A stretch of 64,000 nucleotides of DNA from Vulcanimicrobiota bacterium (GCA_013290125.1 JABCYQ010000010.1:32716-96715); one strand, 5' to 3'; shown: positions 7,520-16,148, numbered from the stretch's first letter. Notes: generated by a model from the sequence alone, not told the origin. Numbers and translations are program-made.

Positions 7520-9564
7520 ATGGATACGGTTTCTTCTATTGAGAGCGCATACCCCGGCGCGATCTCGTGAATGCCGAGAACCGTCGCCGCGACCCCTGCG
7601 CTTTCGACGAAGCGCGCGAGCGCCGGCCGAAGCTTTTCGCGGCAAACAATAACGGCGCGGCGGCCGATGCGCGAGCTCATCGCTTGCAGAGCGTCGCGAA
7701 TAGCGAGCGCCTGCGTGGGATCGAGCCCGACCATCGGTCCGCGGTCGCTCGCGACGAGTGCCGCTGTCATGCGCTCCTCGATCTGCGGGTTCATCACAAC
7801 TGCGCGAATCACGCCGTCGGCGTCCGCGACCGTGGCGCAGATGCTCGCTGCAAGTCGCGAGCGTACGGCTTCTCCGATCACCACCGGATCTTTTGTCGAC
7901 TCTGCCTCATCGGCGATGGTCTCGAGCACGGCGACGACGTCGCGGATGGAAACGCCTTCGCGCACGAGGTGCTGCAGCACGCGTTGGACCAAGCCGAGAC
8001 TCGCCATTTCCGGCACGACGCCTTTAACGGCTGCCGGATGCGTTCGCCGCACGTGATCCAGAAGCGCTTGGACTTCTTGACGGCCGAGCAGCGCGTGCGC
8101 GTGGCTGCGCACGGCTCGAGCGAGAGCCGATGTGAGCACGGCGATCGGATCGACGACGATGGCGCTCTGGCTCGACGCGAGACGCTCGCCGTCGCTCGGC
8201 GACAACCACGTCGCCCTCTCTCCCGTCACCGGATCGCGGGTCGGCTCGCCGGGCATCGCGGAAAGCGCAGGGTCGTGACCGATCACGAGGCTGCGATCGG
8301 GGTGAAGTTCGCCGCGGGCGGCGACGCGATCGCGTACACGCACCGCGTAACCGCGTGTGGGGAGGCGGAGATCGTCGCGTACTCGCACGCTCGGTAGGAT
8401 CAGCCCCAATTCCATCGCGACGATCGTTCGCAGACTTGCGATGCGCGAGAGTAGCGCGGAACCCGCCGGCTCTTCGAGCAGCGGTAAGAGCGCTTCACCG
8501 ACTTCAATCGCGAGTTGATCGACACCGACCAACGCGACTGCGCCGGCCGGCGCCCGCGCTTCCGATCGCTTTCGCCGTGCTTCTTCTGCCGAGGCCGCGC
8601 GATCCGCGGATTCGCGCGCGCGATCGGCGATGTAGGCCAGACCGAGCGCGCCCGCGCCGAGGGCGGCGAATGCGATGTGCGGCATGCCCGGTGCCAATCC
8701 AAGGAGCAGCATAGCGCCGCCTACCGCGCGCAACGCGTTCGGATGCGCCGACAATTGGCGAGCGAGGTCGTCTCCGAGACCGGTGTCGCCGGCGGCGCGC
8801 GTGACCATGACGCCGGCGGCTGTGGAGATAAGGAAGGCCGGTAACGTCGTCGCCATCGCGTTGCCGATGGACAGGAGCGCAAACGTCTGCGCGGCCGCTG
8901 CCGGATCGAGATGCTTTTGGAGTACGCCGATAGCGAAACCGGCGATGAGGTTCACTGCGACGATGACAACCGCAGCGATCGCATCCCCGCGGACGAACTT
9001 CCCAGCGCCGTCCATCGCGCCGTAAAAATCGGCTTCAGCTTGAACGGCGCGACGCCGCGTGCGCGCCGCCGCTGGATCGAGCAGCCCAGCGTGCAAGTCC
9101 GCATCGATTGCCATCTGTTTGCCGGGCATCGCATCAAGGGTGAATCGCGCCGCCACTTCTGCGACCCGCTGCGTGCCGTTGGTCACGACTGCGAGTTGTA
9201 CGACGAGAAGAATGATGAAGAGCAGCAGACCGACGATGACGTTTCCGCGCATCACGAACTCGCCGAAAGCCGGGATCACCGTTCCCGCGCCGCCCGGAAC
9301 GTCGCCTTGAGTGAGGATGAGCCGTGTCGCAGAGACATCGAGGCTCAGCCGGAATAATGTGGCGATGAGGACGAGGGATGGGAACGCCGACAGTTCGAGC
9401 GGATTCTGCACCGACAACGCGGCCACGAGAACGGTGCACGCGGCCATCACATCCAACGCGAGCAGTGCGTCCAAAAGCGCGGGCGGCAGCGGTACGACCA
9501 GCATCGCGACGATGGCCAGTACGGCGCCCGCGAGGACGGCGCTGCCCGATTTGGCGGTCGTCAC
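7516..9564 (-). CDS. flhA: Flagellar export apparatus protein FlhA
   Basis: 682-residue inner-membrane component of the flagellar type III export gate. About eight N-terminal TMs hold the FHIPEP family signature at residues 132-156 (RVAEVAARFTLDAMPGKQM), with the Arg and Asp residues of the proton path. The C-terminal ~350 residues are the cytosolic ring domain that docks chaperone-substrate complexes. It begins with GTG at 9564, overlapping the flhB stop by 4 nt (GTGA), and its own stop overlaps the HD gene. Full family length. Confidence 0.96.
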   Translation of the reverse strand: MTTAKSGSAVLAGAVLAIVAMLVVPLPPALLDALLALDVMAACTVLVAALSVQNPLELSAFPSLVLIATLFRLSLDVSATRLILTQGDVPGGAGTVIPAFGEFVMRGNVIVGLLLFIILLVVQLAVVTNGTQRVAEVAARFTLDAMPGKQMAIDADLHAGLLDPAAARTRRRAVQAEADFYGAMDGAGKFVRGDAIAAVVIVAVNLIAGFAIGVLQKHLDPAAAAQTFALLSIGNAMATTLPAFLISTAAGVMVTRAAGDTGLGDDLARQLSAHPNALRAVGGAMLLLGLAPGMPHIAFAALGAGALGLAYIADRARESADRAASAEEARRKRSEARAPAGAVALVGVDQLAIEVGEALLPLLEEPAGSALLSRIASLRTIVAMELGLILPSVRVRDDLRLPTRGYAVRVRDRVAARGELHPDRSLVIGHDPALSAMPGEPTRDPVTGERATWLSPSDGERLASSQSAIVVDPIAVLTSALARAVRSHAHALLGRQEVQALLDHVRRTHPAAVKGVVPEMASLGLVQRVLQHLVREGVSIRDVVAVLETIADEAESTKDPVVIGEAVRSRLAASICATVADADGVIRAVVMNPQIEERMTAALVASDRGPMVGLDPTQALAIRDALQAMSSRIGRRAVIVCREKLRPALARFVESAGVAATVLGIHEIAPGYALSIEETVSI

Positions 9565-10628
9565 GTCTCAGCGCCCGCCAACGCGCCGCGCGTGCGGATG
9601 ATCCACGCAAAGATGGCCGCTACCGCCGCATAACAATCTTCCGGAATCGGCGCATCGAGTTCGACCTGCGCATAGAGCATCCGCGCCAGCTCCGGAGATT
9701 CCACGATCGGCACGCCGAAGTTCTCAGCCGCTCCGCGGACTATGCCCGCGCGGAGGTCCGCGCCGCGCGCAACGACGATCGGGATGTCGATGTCCGGCGG
9801 CGCGTAGCGCAGGGCGATCGCGATGTGCGACGGATTGGTCACGACCGCCGTCGCGCGCTTGATCGCCGCGATGCGGATGTCTCTTGCTCGTTTTGCCGCG
9901 ACGCCGCGTCGCCTCGCTTTGACCTCGGGCCGTCCATCTGTGTGCGCACGTTCCTCCTTCAACTCGCGTAACGTCATCCGCAGACCGTCGCGAAAGCGGC
10001 GGCGCTGGACAAAGACATCGACAGCCGCAAGCACAAGAGCCGCGACGGTCGCGCGACGCCAGAGGTCTACGATCGCTCCGCCGAGCAGGGCACAGACGTC
10101 CGCGAACGAGTGTCCGCCCGCGGCGGCTTGCGCCCACGCGCGCGCGACGCCGAACGCGGCGCATGCCGTGACGATTACGCCGGCGGCCCCGATAACCGCG
10201 CCGAGAACATCTGGCTTGGCAAATCGCTTGAGGCCGGATCCGATCGCGATCCGTGCCGGTTGTGCATGAAGCGCGCCGACCGCGAGTGTGAGTCCGCCGC
10301 ACGCCTGCGCCGCAAGGACCGCCGCGGCCATCGAGCCTGACCATGCGACCGCGATGACCATCCACGCACCCGAGTTCTCGAGCAGCGCGCGAGCATTCGT
10401 GGTAAGGTCAGCCGGCTCGACCTGTCCGTTTGCGACCAGTTGCACGGCTGAATGGAATGCGGCGAACCACGCCCCGATGGCGCGTGGTGCCACGACTGCA
10501 AGCGCGCAGCTTGCGGCGATCGAAAGGGCCGCGACCGCTACTGGACTGCGCGCGCATTGTCCGCGCGCAACTGCGTCGGCGATCCGGCGCTGCGTCGGCG
10601 GAAACGTGCGCGATTCATCGTCGCTCAT
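9561..10628 (-). CDS. flhB: Flagellar export switch protein FlhB
   Basis: 355-residue export-gate protein controlling substrate switching. Four TMs precede the cytosolic domain, which has the conserved MTLRELKEERAHTDGRPEVK and the autocleavage site in the form NPSH at residues 265-268 (NPTH in most relatives; the cleaving Asn-Pro is kept). The Thr to Ser change is conservative. The start at 10628 (MSDDESRTFP) overlaps the fliR stop by 4 nt (ATGA); the longer open frame upstream runs through fliR in another frame and is not used. Confidence 0.95.
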   Translation of the reverse strand: MSDDESRTFPPTQRRIADAVARGQCARSPVAVAALSIAASCALAVVAPRAIGAWFAAFHSAVQLVANGQVEPADLTTNARALLENSGAWMVIAVAWSGSMAAAVLAAQACGGLTLAVGALHAQPARIAIGSGLKRFAKPDVLGAVIGAAGVIVTACAAFGVARAWAQAAAGGHSFADVCALLGGAIVDLWRRATVAALVLAAVDVFVQRRRFRDGLRMTLRELKEERAHTDGRPEVKARRRGVAAKRARDIRIAAIKRATAVVTNPSHIAIALRYAPPDIDIPIVVARGADLRAGIVRGAAENFGVPIVESPELARMLYAQVELDAPIPEDCYAAVAAIFAWIIRTRGALAGAET

Positions 10629-11338
10629 CGTGCTAAAGCCGTTGGCGCGGTCGCCGCGCGCCACGCGATTCCAGCGATGGCCGTGACGAAAGCCGCGCTG
10701 CCGATCACGAGCGCGCAAAGCGCGAGCAGCGAAGCGACCGGCGCGCCCAGGAAAAGCGAGTTGATACGCGGCGCCAAGCGGGCGACGAGCGCGGCGGCGA
10801 CCGTGGCAAAAGCCTGCGTCGCTAGAGCCGGCGCACCGGCGGAAAGCGCTATCTGCAAGAACGCGCTGCCGAGCAGCGCAACTGTTCGTACGTGCGGCGT
10901 TCCATCCGTTACGTTTATGCAGGCGGTCACCAATCGATCGAACCCGCCTGCTCCCATCAAGAACCAGCCGAACAGCGTGGCACTCAAACCCGCGATCGGC
11001 CCCGATTCTCCGAATACGTCGCGAACCGGGATCGTCTGCGATGCGACGGCCGCGTCGAACAACTCGCCCGCTGCGGCGGCGGCGGCGGCGATGATTGTCG
11101 CACATAGGCCGACCGATGCACCTTGCAGGGCGTTGAGCAGCGCGGCTCTGGCAAGCGAGGCCAGGTCCCCGAGATCGCTGTCGAAATGTGCCATGTGTTG
11201 TGCAAAGATCGGCGCTAGCACGACGGCGATGGCGACGCGCGCGACGCGCGGCACGGCGCGCGCCCGCCCAAGCGGCATCGCCGCCGCGAATGCTGCTGCC
11301 TTCGCGAATCCAAGCGCGAAGGCCGGCGTCGCCATCAT
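10625..11338 (-). CDS. fliR: Flagellar biosynthetic protein FliR
   Basis: 237-residue polytopic protein of the FliPQR export pore. It is strongly hydrophobic and Ala-rich, with the family segment LNALQGASVGLCATIIAAA and GESGPIAGLSATLFGWFLMG. It is a little shorter than typical FliR (about 255-265). It starts at 11338 (ATG; a second ATG at 11335), 3 nt after the fliQ stop, and ends in a 4-nt overlap with flhB. Identification rests on motif and gene order between fliQ and flhB. Confidence 0.9.
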   Translation of the reverse strand: MMATPAFALGFAKAAAFAAAMPLGRARAVPRVARVAIAVVLAPIFAQHMAHFDSDLGDLASLARAALLNALQGASVGLCATIIAAAAAAAGELFDAAVASQTIPVRDVFGESGPIAGLSATLFGWFLMGAGGFDRLVTACINVTDGTPHVRTVALLGSAFLQIALSAGAPALATQAFATVAAALVARLAPRINSLFLGAPVASLLALCALVIGSAAFVTAIAGIAWRAATAPTALAR

Positions 11339-11341
11339 GGC

Positions 11342-11620
11342 CTACGTTCGTACCAAAGCCGGCAGCGCGCGATTGATCTCGTCGAACAGTGCGACTAGCG
11401 CCGCAAGAGCCAGACCGCCGAATGCGGCTACCATGAGCGCGACCGCAACGAGCTTCGGTAAGAACGAGACGTTCTGGTCTTGCACTTGGACGATCGTCTG
11501 CGCGATGCCGACCGCGACGCCTATCGCGGCCACCGTTGCGACCGCGGGGAACGCGATGAGCGCCCCCGTCTTCATCGCGGCGGCGAAAAGAGATTGTGCT
11601 AACGCGGCGGCGTGCGTCAT
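11342..11620 (-). CDS. fliQ: Flagellar biosynthetic protein FliQ
   Basis: 92-residue two-helix membrane protein of the export pore. The conserved core GIAQTIVQVQDQNVSFLPKL matches the FliQ signature (QA-x-T-Q-x-QEQT-x-FxPK). The start at 11620 (MTHAAALAQ) overlaps the fliP stop by 4 nt (ATGA); the ATG 39 nt upstream would lie inside fliP. Confidence 0.94.
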   Translation of the reverse strand: MTHAAALAQSLFAAAMKTGALIAFPAVATVAAIGVAVGIAQTIVQVQDQNVSFLPKLVAVALMVAAFGGLALAALVALFDEINRALPALVRT

Positions 11621-12276
11621 CGGAACGACGCCGCGAGCGCAGATGCGACGAGCGTCCATCCGTCCGCCGCCACGAACAGCAGCAGCTTTATAGGCAGGGC
11701 GATCGACGTGGGCGAGACCATGAACATGCCGAGCGACATCAGCACTGCCGCCGTCACCATGTCGATCACCGCGAACGGCAGCATCAGCGCGAAGCCCATC
11801 GCGAACGCCGTGCGCAATTCGCCGACGAGGAAGGCCGGAGCGGCGACGGTGAACGGCGCATTGCGCGGATCACCTTGTGCCAAGCCCGCGATGTGGGAAA
11901 ACGCCGCGACATCTGAGCGCCGCGCCTGACGAAGCATGAATTCGCGAAGCGGCTCGGCGCCTCGCGCGATAGCCTGTGCCGGCGTGATTTGCCGCGCGAC
12001 GTACGGCTGCACGGCGACGCGGTCGATTTTCGAGAGCGTCGGCGCCATGATGGCTGCCGTCAGCATCATCGCAAGCGCTGCGAGGACCGCGTTGGGCGGA
12101 AGCGATGCGCTGCCGAGCGCTGTGCGAAGAAGGCCAAGGACCACGATGATGCGTGTGAACGATGTCGCGGCCACCGCGAGCAGCGGCACGATGGAAAGTG
12201 CGAAAAAACCCAACACGAGGTCGACCGGCGTGCCCGCGTGCGGAAGTGCGACCGCGTGAGGTGGTATAACGTTCAT
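11617..12276 (-). CDS. fliP: Flagellar biosynthetic protein FliP
   Basis: 219-residue export pore subunit. Clear family signatures: SFTRIIVVLGLLRTALG near residue 40, TPAQAIARGAEPLREFMLRQ in the periplasmic part and AFLVGELRTAFAMGFALMLP followed by PIKLLLFVAADGW at the C-terminus. No long N-terminal signal extension is present. The ATG at 12276 overlaps the fliN-like stop by 4 nt. Confidence 0.96.
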   Translation of the reverse strand: MNVIPPHAVALPHAGTPVDLVLGFFALSIVPLLAVAATSFTRIIVVLGLLRTALGSASLPPNAVLAALAMMLTAAIMAPTLSKIDRVAVQPYVARQITPAQAIARGAEPLREFMLRQARRSDVAAFSHIAGLAQGDPRNAPFTVAAPAFLVGELRTAFAMGFALMLPFAVIDMVTAAVLMSLGMFMVSPTSIALPIKLLLFVAADGWTLVASALAASFR

Positions 12277-12545
12277 GGCTGCGCGGCGCCATCCGCCGTC
12301 GAGATCACTCTGAGGATTTCGACGCCGAGCGAACCGTCGTCTGAAAGCACGATGTCGCCTTCGGCCACGGCGACGCCGTTGACGAGGAGGGCAACGGGCG
12401 CATCGGGCGCGATGTCGAGCGAAACGACTGTGCCGGGCGTGTAGGCGAGGACGTCGGCGATCCTGACCGATGCTCGGCCGAGGACGACTCGCACGTCGAG
12501 TGCCACCTCAGCGAGATCGTCGAGTGAGACACGCGACGACGTCAC
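12273..12545 (-). CDS. fliN: FliN-like C-ring protein (SpoA domain)
   Basis: 90-residue protein made almost only of one SpoA (FliN/FliM C-terminal) domain: DDLAEVALDVRVVLGRASVR, then the Pro-Gly turn YTPGTVVSLD and VNGVAVAEGDIVLSDDGSLG, the standard FliN core. It has no N-terminal extension. FliN forms the base of the rotor C-ring and docks export substrates. GTG start at 12545, overlapping fliM by 4 nt (GTGA). The tandem of a longer and a shorter SpoA protein before fliP is the usual fliM-fliN arrangement. Confidence 0.88.
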   Translation of the reverse strand: MTSSRVSLDDLAEVALDVRVVLGRASVRIADVLAYTPGTVVSLDIAPDAPVALLVNGVAVAEGDIVLSDDGSLGVEILRVISTADGAAQP

Positions 12546-13321
12546 GCGGCCGGTGTGCCGTTGATGCGCCCAATCTCTACCGCACGCGACCGCTCGTCGG
12601 CTTGCATCTCAAGGGATCCGAGCCGGCCATTGGCGATCACAGAATCTTGGACGAGCAGATCGACACGTGCGAGAGCCTGAGGGCGAAGCGAGACAACCAT
12701 GCCGGGCGTCCAAGCAAGGATCTGCGCGAGCGGCGCGTGGACGCCGCGGAGTTCGGCGCGCACGGTGATATTCACATTGCCGATGTCGCTTTTGGAGACG
12801 TACGCCAAAGACGCGTCGCCCGATGGGTCGCGATCGGCGACGGGCGCGAAGAGTTGCAATATCGCGCATCGCCCGGAACGCGTCCTCACTTCCACATTGC
12901 AACGCCACGTGCGATCCCCGGTGGGTCTGTCGATCTCGGTTTCGGTCCACCGCGCCTGGCGAAAACCCTCGGCGTTGAGCAATCGCTCGATCACCTCCCC
13001 GATGATCGAACGCTCGATGGGCGTTTCCCGCTCTGCCCCGCAGCCCCCGATGACGAAGGCGAGCAGAGCGGCCTGCGATTTTGTATCAATCGTGCACCAC
13101 GCGACACCGGCGTCGTGGAGAGCAAGCCACGCTCGGTCGCCTGTGGGTCCGCATTCGTACGCACCGCGCCGCGGTTCGTCGTACGTGATGTCCAGGTGTC
13201 CGCGCAATGCCGCGCGGGAACGCTGGGCGATGCCCTGCGCCAATTTCGGCAGCCATTCAGGTGGCACGTTGCTTTCACGATTCGGCCGGGGCCACTTCAC
13301 GCGCCGACGCGGGTGAGTCAC
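12542..13321 (-). CDS. fliM: FliM-like C-ring protein with C-terminal SpoA domain
   Basis: 259-residue protein. The C-terminal third is a SpoA domain (VNITVRAELRGVHAPLAQIL, TPGMVVSLRPQALARVDLLV), and the middle resembles the FliM middle domain. It is shorter than usual FliM (~330) and lacks the N-terminal LSQxEIDALL peptide that binds CheY-P, starting instead with a basic segment. It begins with GTG (13321) in a GTGA overlap with the flgG-like gene. The family call relies on the SpoA domain and the fliM-fliN-fliP order; it is a divergent member. Confidence 0.78.
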   Translation of the reverse strand: MTHPRRRVKWPRPNRESNVPPEWLPKLAQGIAQRSRAALRGHLDITYDEPRRGAYECGPTGDRAWLALHDAGVAWCTIDTKSQAALLAFVIGGCGAERETPIERSIIGEVIERLLNAEGFRQARWTETEIDRPTGDRTWRCNVEVRTRSGRCAILQLFAPVADRDPSGDASLAYVSKSDIGNVNITVRAELRGVHAPLAQILAWTPGMVVSLRPQALARVDLLVQDSVIANGRLGSLEMQADERSRAVEIGRINGTPAA

Positions 13322-14061
13322 TTCACGAGTCCAAGCGCTGTGCGCGTGTCTTTGTCGGTGGCCGACGCGATGGCGACCTGTGCCTCGAGCTGCCTACGTG
13401 CTCCCCAGAGTCGCGCAAGATCTCCCTCGATGTCGACCATTCCCGCATCGAGTACGTGCACGCGCAGACGCGATACGCCCGGTTCGCCAGCGGAGACGAT
13501 CGTGGGATTGCCGGCCGACGCTGTGGGCGCCAAAAGGACATCGCCGTCGCGCGCGAGGCGTTCGGGCGCCGGGAAAACCGCCAATGCCAAACGGGCGATT
13601 GCGTTGCTTCTGATTTCGCGCCGGCCCGTCGTCGTATCGATGCGCTCGGCTTCGCCGAAGAGCACGCCGCGCTCGTCAATCCTATAGCTTGAATACCGCT
13701 GCGCCGCGATATCGGAGGCTGGCACCTGACAGACCGCCAACCCGGCGAGCGGCTCGCCAGTGTCGTTGACGCGGAAGCCGAGCGCGAGCGCACCCGATTG
13801 ATCGGTGAGCCGTCCTTTCGCGTCGATCTGGAATTCGCCGCGGCGGCCGAAACGCGTGACGCCGTTTTGCCGTAGCACGAATAGTCCGCGGCCGTCGATC
13901 GCGACTGCAAGTGGTGAACTTGATGGAATTGTCGCGCGCACATCGCTTGAAATAGATTCGCCGGCGAGCACACCTGGTCGATCGGGCGCGTCGCCGACAG
14001 CCCCCGGGATAGAAGCGCGCCGCGCGTCGGCGAGGATCACTTGTGGATCGAGCATTGGCAT
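13318..14061 (-). CDS. FlgF/FlgG-like flagellar rod/hook family protein (short N-terminus)
   Basis: 247-residue protein. Residues about 49-100 match the hook/basal-body core: PLAVAIDGRGLFVLR, then TRFGRRGEFQIDAKGRLTDQ and SGALALGF, the G-F...Y-T-R-x-G-x-F...D...G-x-L pattern of FlgE/F/G. The C-terminal helix (DAGMVDIEGDLARLWGARRQ) resembles the FlgG C-terminal D0 helix. The canonical N-terminal D0 helix with its ANNIAN-like motif is not seen, so the protein is truncated or divergent. ATG at 14061 with GGAG about 6 nt upstream. It is transcribed ahead of fliM and probably forms a distal rod or hook-like element. Confidence 0.72.
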   Translation of the reverse strand: MPMLDPQVILADARRASIPGAVGDAPDRPGVLAGESISSDVRATIPSSSPLAVAIDGRGLFVLRQNGVTRFGRRGEFQIDAKGRLTDQSGALALGFRVNDTGEPLAGLAVCQVPASDIAAQRYSSYRIDERGVLFGEAERIDTTTGRREIRSNAIARLALAVFPAPERLARDGDVLLAPTASAGNPTIVSAGEPGVSRLRVHVLDAGMVDIEGDLARLWGARRQLEAQVAIASATDKDTRTALGLVK

Positions 14062-14540
14062 TGCACTCCGATAAAGACGCGACCGCGAATTGCGACCACC
14101 TTGAGCGCGACGTCCCCGATCGCAGCACGCACGATACGGGGCGGACCTTTATGGTCCGCCGGCGCGCTATTGTAGGGCGGACCTTTACCGACCGCCGGGC
14201 GACGGTGAAGCTCGGCCCCGCATTTGCCGCGCGCTTCGACCGGCCGACCGTTAAGGCCAATACCACATTTGACGCGCTCTATCGCGGGCCGACCGTAAAG
14301 CTCGGCCCAACATTTGATCTGTCGCGCGGGCCTGCCGCAAGGGTCGGAGATACATTGCAATTTTCCGGTGGCGGCAGCATGCAGGATCACGGCGAACCCG
14401 CCGGTGCGGTCGCGAGCCGCGGAATCGCGCAGGCCGTACGCTGCGCGGTCAGCGAGGCTCAGACTTGTGGGTGGACGATACGCGCCGTCAAAGGCGAACG
14501 CGCGATCCGCCACCGCGAGACGGTATCTTTGTGAGTCCAT
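14037..14540 (-). CDS. Possible small protein at the head of the flagellar operon, containing in-frame repeats
   Basis: An open frame of 167 residues starts at an ATG at 14540 (MDSQRYRLAVADRAFAF) and overlaps the flgG-like start by 25 nt. Its first ~65 residues and last ~30 (AAIGDVALKVVAIRGRVFIG) look like ordinary protein. The middle is three 15-residue repeats of the form C-x-x-x-L-x-x-R-P, encoded by 45-bp palindromic DNA repeats, plus related copies. No ribosome binding site is obvious. It may be a real gene invaded by palindromic elements that kept the frame, or a degraded gene. No family recognised. Confidence 0.35.
   Translation of the reverse strand: MDSQRYRLAVADRAFAFDGAYRPPTSLSLADRAAYGLRDSAARDRTGGFAVILHAAATGKLQCISDPCGRPARQIKCWAELYGRPAIERVKCGIGLNGRPVEARGKCGAELHRRPAVGKGPPYNSAPADHKGPPRIVRAAIGDVALKVVAIRGRVFIGVQCQCSIHK
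14138..14345. repeat. Block of type B palindromes with a 45-bp tandem repeat
   Basis: Two copies of a palindrome GGGCGGACC-TTTA-TGGTCCGCC (14139; degraded at 14175) are followed by three units of period exactly 45 bp starting at 14197, 14242 and 14287. Each unit has a GGCCGACCGTAAAGCTCGGC-type palindrome and a CATTTG tail. The period is a multiple of three, so the minus-strand frame stays open. The core resembles the palindrome at 407-427. Confidence 0.75.
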
Positions 14541-14669
14541 GCGCGAGATTGTGGCCCGAGCGTGAGTCCCGGATATTGCCGGCGAGCGAGAATTCGCAAT
14601 GTTTTGCAAGGTGCGCGACCGGCGGGGTATCGTACACTCAGGGCGCCGCGACAAAATGGAGTGAGACGA

Positions 14670-15062
14670 ATGAAGATCAAAGTAACCAGCGTGTATGTGG
14701 ACAATCACGAGAAAGCTCTGCGCTTCTATACTGAGGTACTGGGGTTCATCAAGAAGTCCGATTTCAGCAACGGCCCGTATCGCTGGCTGACCGTGGCCTC
14801 ATCCGAGGATCCGGACGGAACCGAGCTGCAACTCGCGATGAACGATAACCCCGCTGCCAAGGCCTACCAACAAGCAATTTTCCAGCAGGGCCAGCCCGCG
14901 GTCATGTTCTTCACCGACGACATCAAGGGCGACTTCGAGCGCATCAAAGCGCGGGGCGCTGAATTCACCATGCCGCCGACCGAAGTGACCGGTTCGACCA
15001 TCGCGCAGTTGAACGACACGTGCGGCAATCTCGTTCAAATCACTCAGCTGAAGCGCTGGTAG
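14670..15062 (+). CDS. VOC family protein (glyoxalase/bleomycin-resistance fold)
   Basis: 130-residue protein of the vicinal oxygen chelate superfamily, which bind a metal and act as lyases, dioxygenases or drug-binding proteins. The sequence shows the beta-alpha-beta-beta-beta pattern: VTSVYVDNHEKALRFYTEVL, DPDGTELQLAM, VMFFTDDIKGDFERIKARGA and DTCGNLVQITQL. The ATG at 14670 follows GGAG by about 9 nt. It is divergent from the flagellar operon and convergent with modC. Substrate not predictable. Confidence 0.88.
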   Translation: MKIKVTSVYVDNHEKALRFYTEVLGFIKKSDFSNGPYRWLTVASSEDPDGTELQLAMNDNPAAKAYQQAIFQQGQPAVMFFTDDIKGDFERIKARGAEFTMPPTEVTGSTIAQLNDTCGNLVQITQLKRW

Positions 15063-15080
15063 GGCGGGCGCAGGACGCCG

Positions 15081-16148
15081 TTAGGAGACCCGCGCCTCGC
15101 CGGCCTTAAACGTCGCGTGCACGATCGCGCCCGGTTCGAGCCCAAGTGCGGTGGCAGAGCGGGCTGTAATGCGCGCGATTACGGGCGGCTCGGAAGCGAT
15201 CGAGACGCGCACGACACCGCCGTCGGGGACCATGCTCTCGACTGGCCCGGTGAACCGGTTGCGCGCCGAGGTAGGCGATTGATCTCGTGAGATAGTCACC
15301 GCGTCTGGTTCCACAACGACTGCGACCGGGCCCGACCACACACCCATCACGACAAGGCCGTCTCCATCCGGCTGACCTGCAAGCCGAACAATGCTCGTGC
15401 CATCGCTTTCCGCGCGCGCGATTCCAGAGAACAAGTTCACCCCCGCGAACGCCGCGACGTACGGGGTCGCTGGCGCGCGGCGAAGTTCGGCGCTGGTACC
15501 GCGCTGGACGACCACGCCGCCTTCAACCACCGCGAGCCGATCGGACAGCAGCATCGCATCCGCCGGATCGTGCGTCACGAGCACCGTCGCCGACGACGAA
15601 TCTTTGATGGCGGCGATCAGGGCCAAGCGCAACGCGGGGCGCGCGCGCACGTCAACCGACGAGAGCGGCTCATCGAGCAGCAGTGCGGCCGGTCGCAGCG
15701 CGATCGCGCGCGCGAGTGCGACGCGTTGCGCCTCGCCGCTTGATAGCGTGTGCGCGCGCCTCTCAGCGAGATGCGCCACGCCGGTCACGTCGAGCGCTTC
15801 GAGCGCGCGACCGGTGGACTCGCGCGCGCTCCGGCCCGACGCGCGCAGACCGAACGCAGCATTTTCGATCACCGTCATCGCGCCGAAGAGCGCGCCGTTG
15901 GGGAACGTCACGGCCACGCTGCGCCTGTGCGGCTGCTCGAACACGCGCCGCTCGGAGTCGAACCAAGTCGTGCCGTCGCAGGTGATGCGCCCGCGCTCCG
16001 GCTTGTGCAGCCCGGCGATGCAGCGCAAGATCGTGGACTTGCCCGCGCCGCTCTCGCCGACGAGCGCAAGCGTTCGGCCGCGATCGACGTCAAACACTGC
16101 ATCGAACGCGAACGGTGTGCTCCCGCTGACGTCGACCGAGAGACTCAT
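15081..16148 (-). CDS. modC: Molybdate ABC transporter ATP-binding protein ModC
   Basis: 355-residue ATPase of a molybdate importer. Walker A is GESGAGKST (~31-39). The signature is the variant LSSGEAQRVALARA (usual LSGGQ, here Ser-Gly-Glu). Walker B is LLLDEPLSSVDVRAR and the switch is VLVTHD. The C-terminal ~100 residues hold an MOP/TOBE-like oxyanion-binding domain (NRFTGPVESMVPDGGVVRVS onward), which separates ModC from generic ATPases. The start overlaps the modB stop by 4 nt. Gene order modA-modB-modC is standard. Confidence 0.92.
   Translation of the reverse strand: MSLSVDVSGSTPFAFDAVFDVDRGRTLALVGESGAGKSTILRCIAGLHKPERGRITCDGTTWFDSERRVFEQPHRRSVAVTFPNGALFGAMTVIENAAFGLRASGRSARESTGRALEALDVTGVAHLAERRAHTLSSGEAQRVALARAIALRPAALLLDEPLSSVDVRARPALRLALIAAIKDSSSATVLVTHDPADAMLLSDRLAVVEGGVVVQRGTSAELRRAPATPYVAAFAGVNLFSGIARAESDGTSIVRLAGQPDGDGLVVMGVWSGPVAVVVEPDAVTISRDQSPTSARNRFTGPVESMVPDGGVVRVSIASEPPVIARITARSATALGLEPGAIVHATFKAGEARVS

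Noticed and set aside
10452..11693. 413-codon Ala/Arg/Ser-rich frame on the plus strand across fliR and fliQ
   Set aside because: Mirror of Ala/Gly-rich membrane protein codons; the minus-strand flagellar genes are well supported and overlap it fully.
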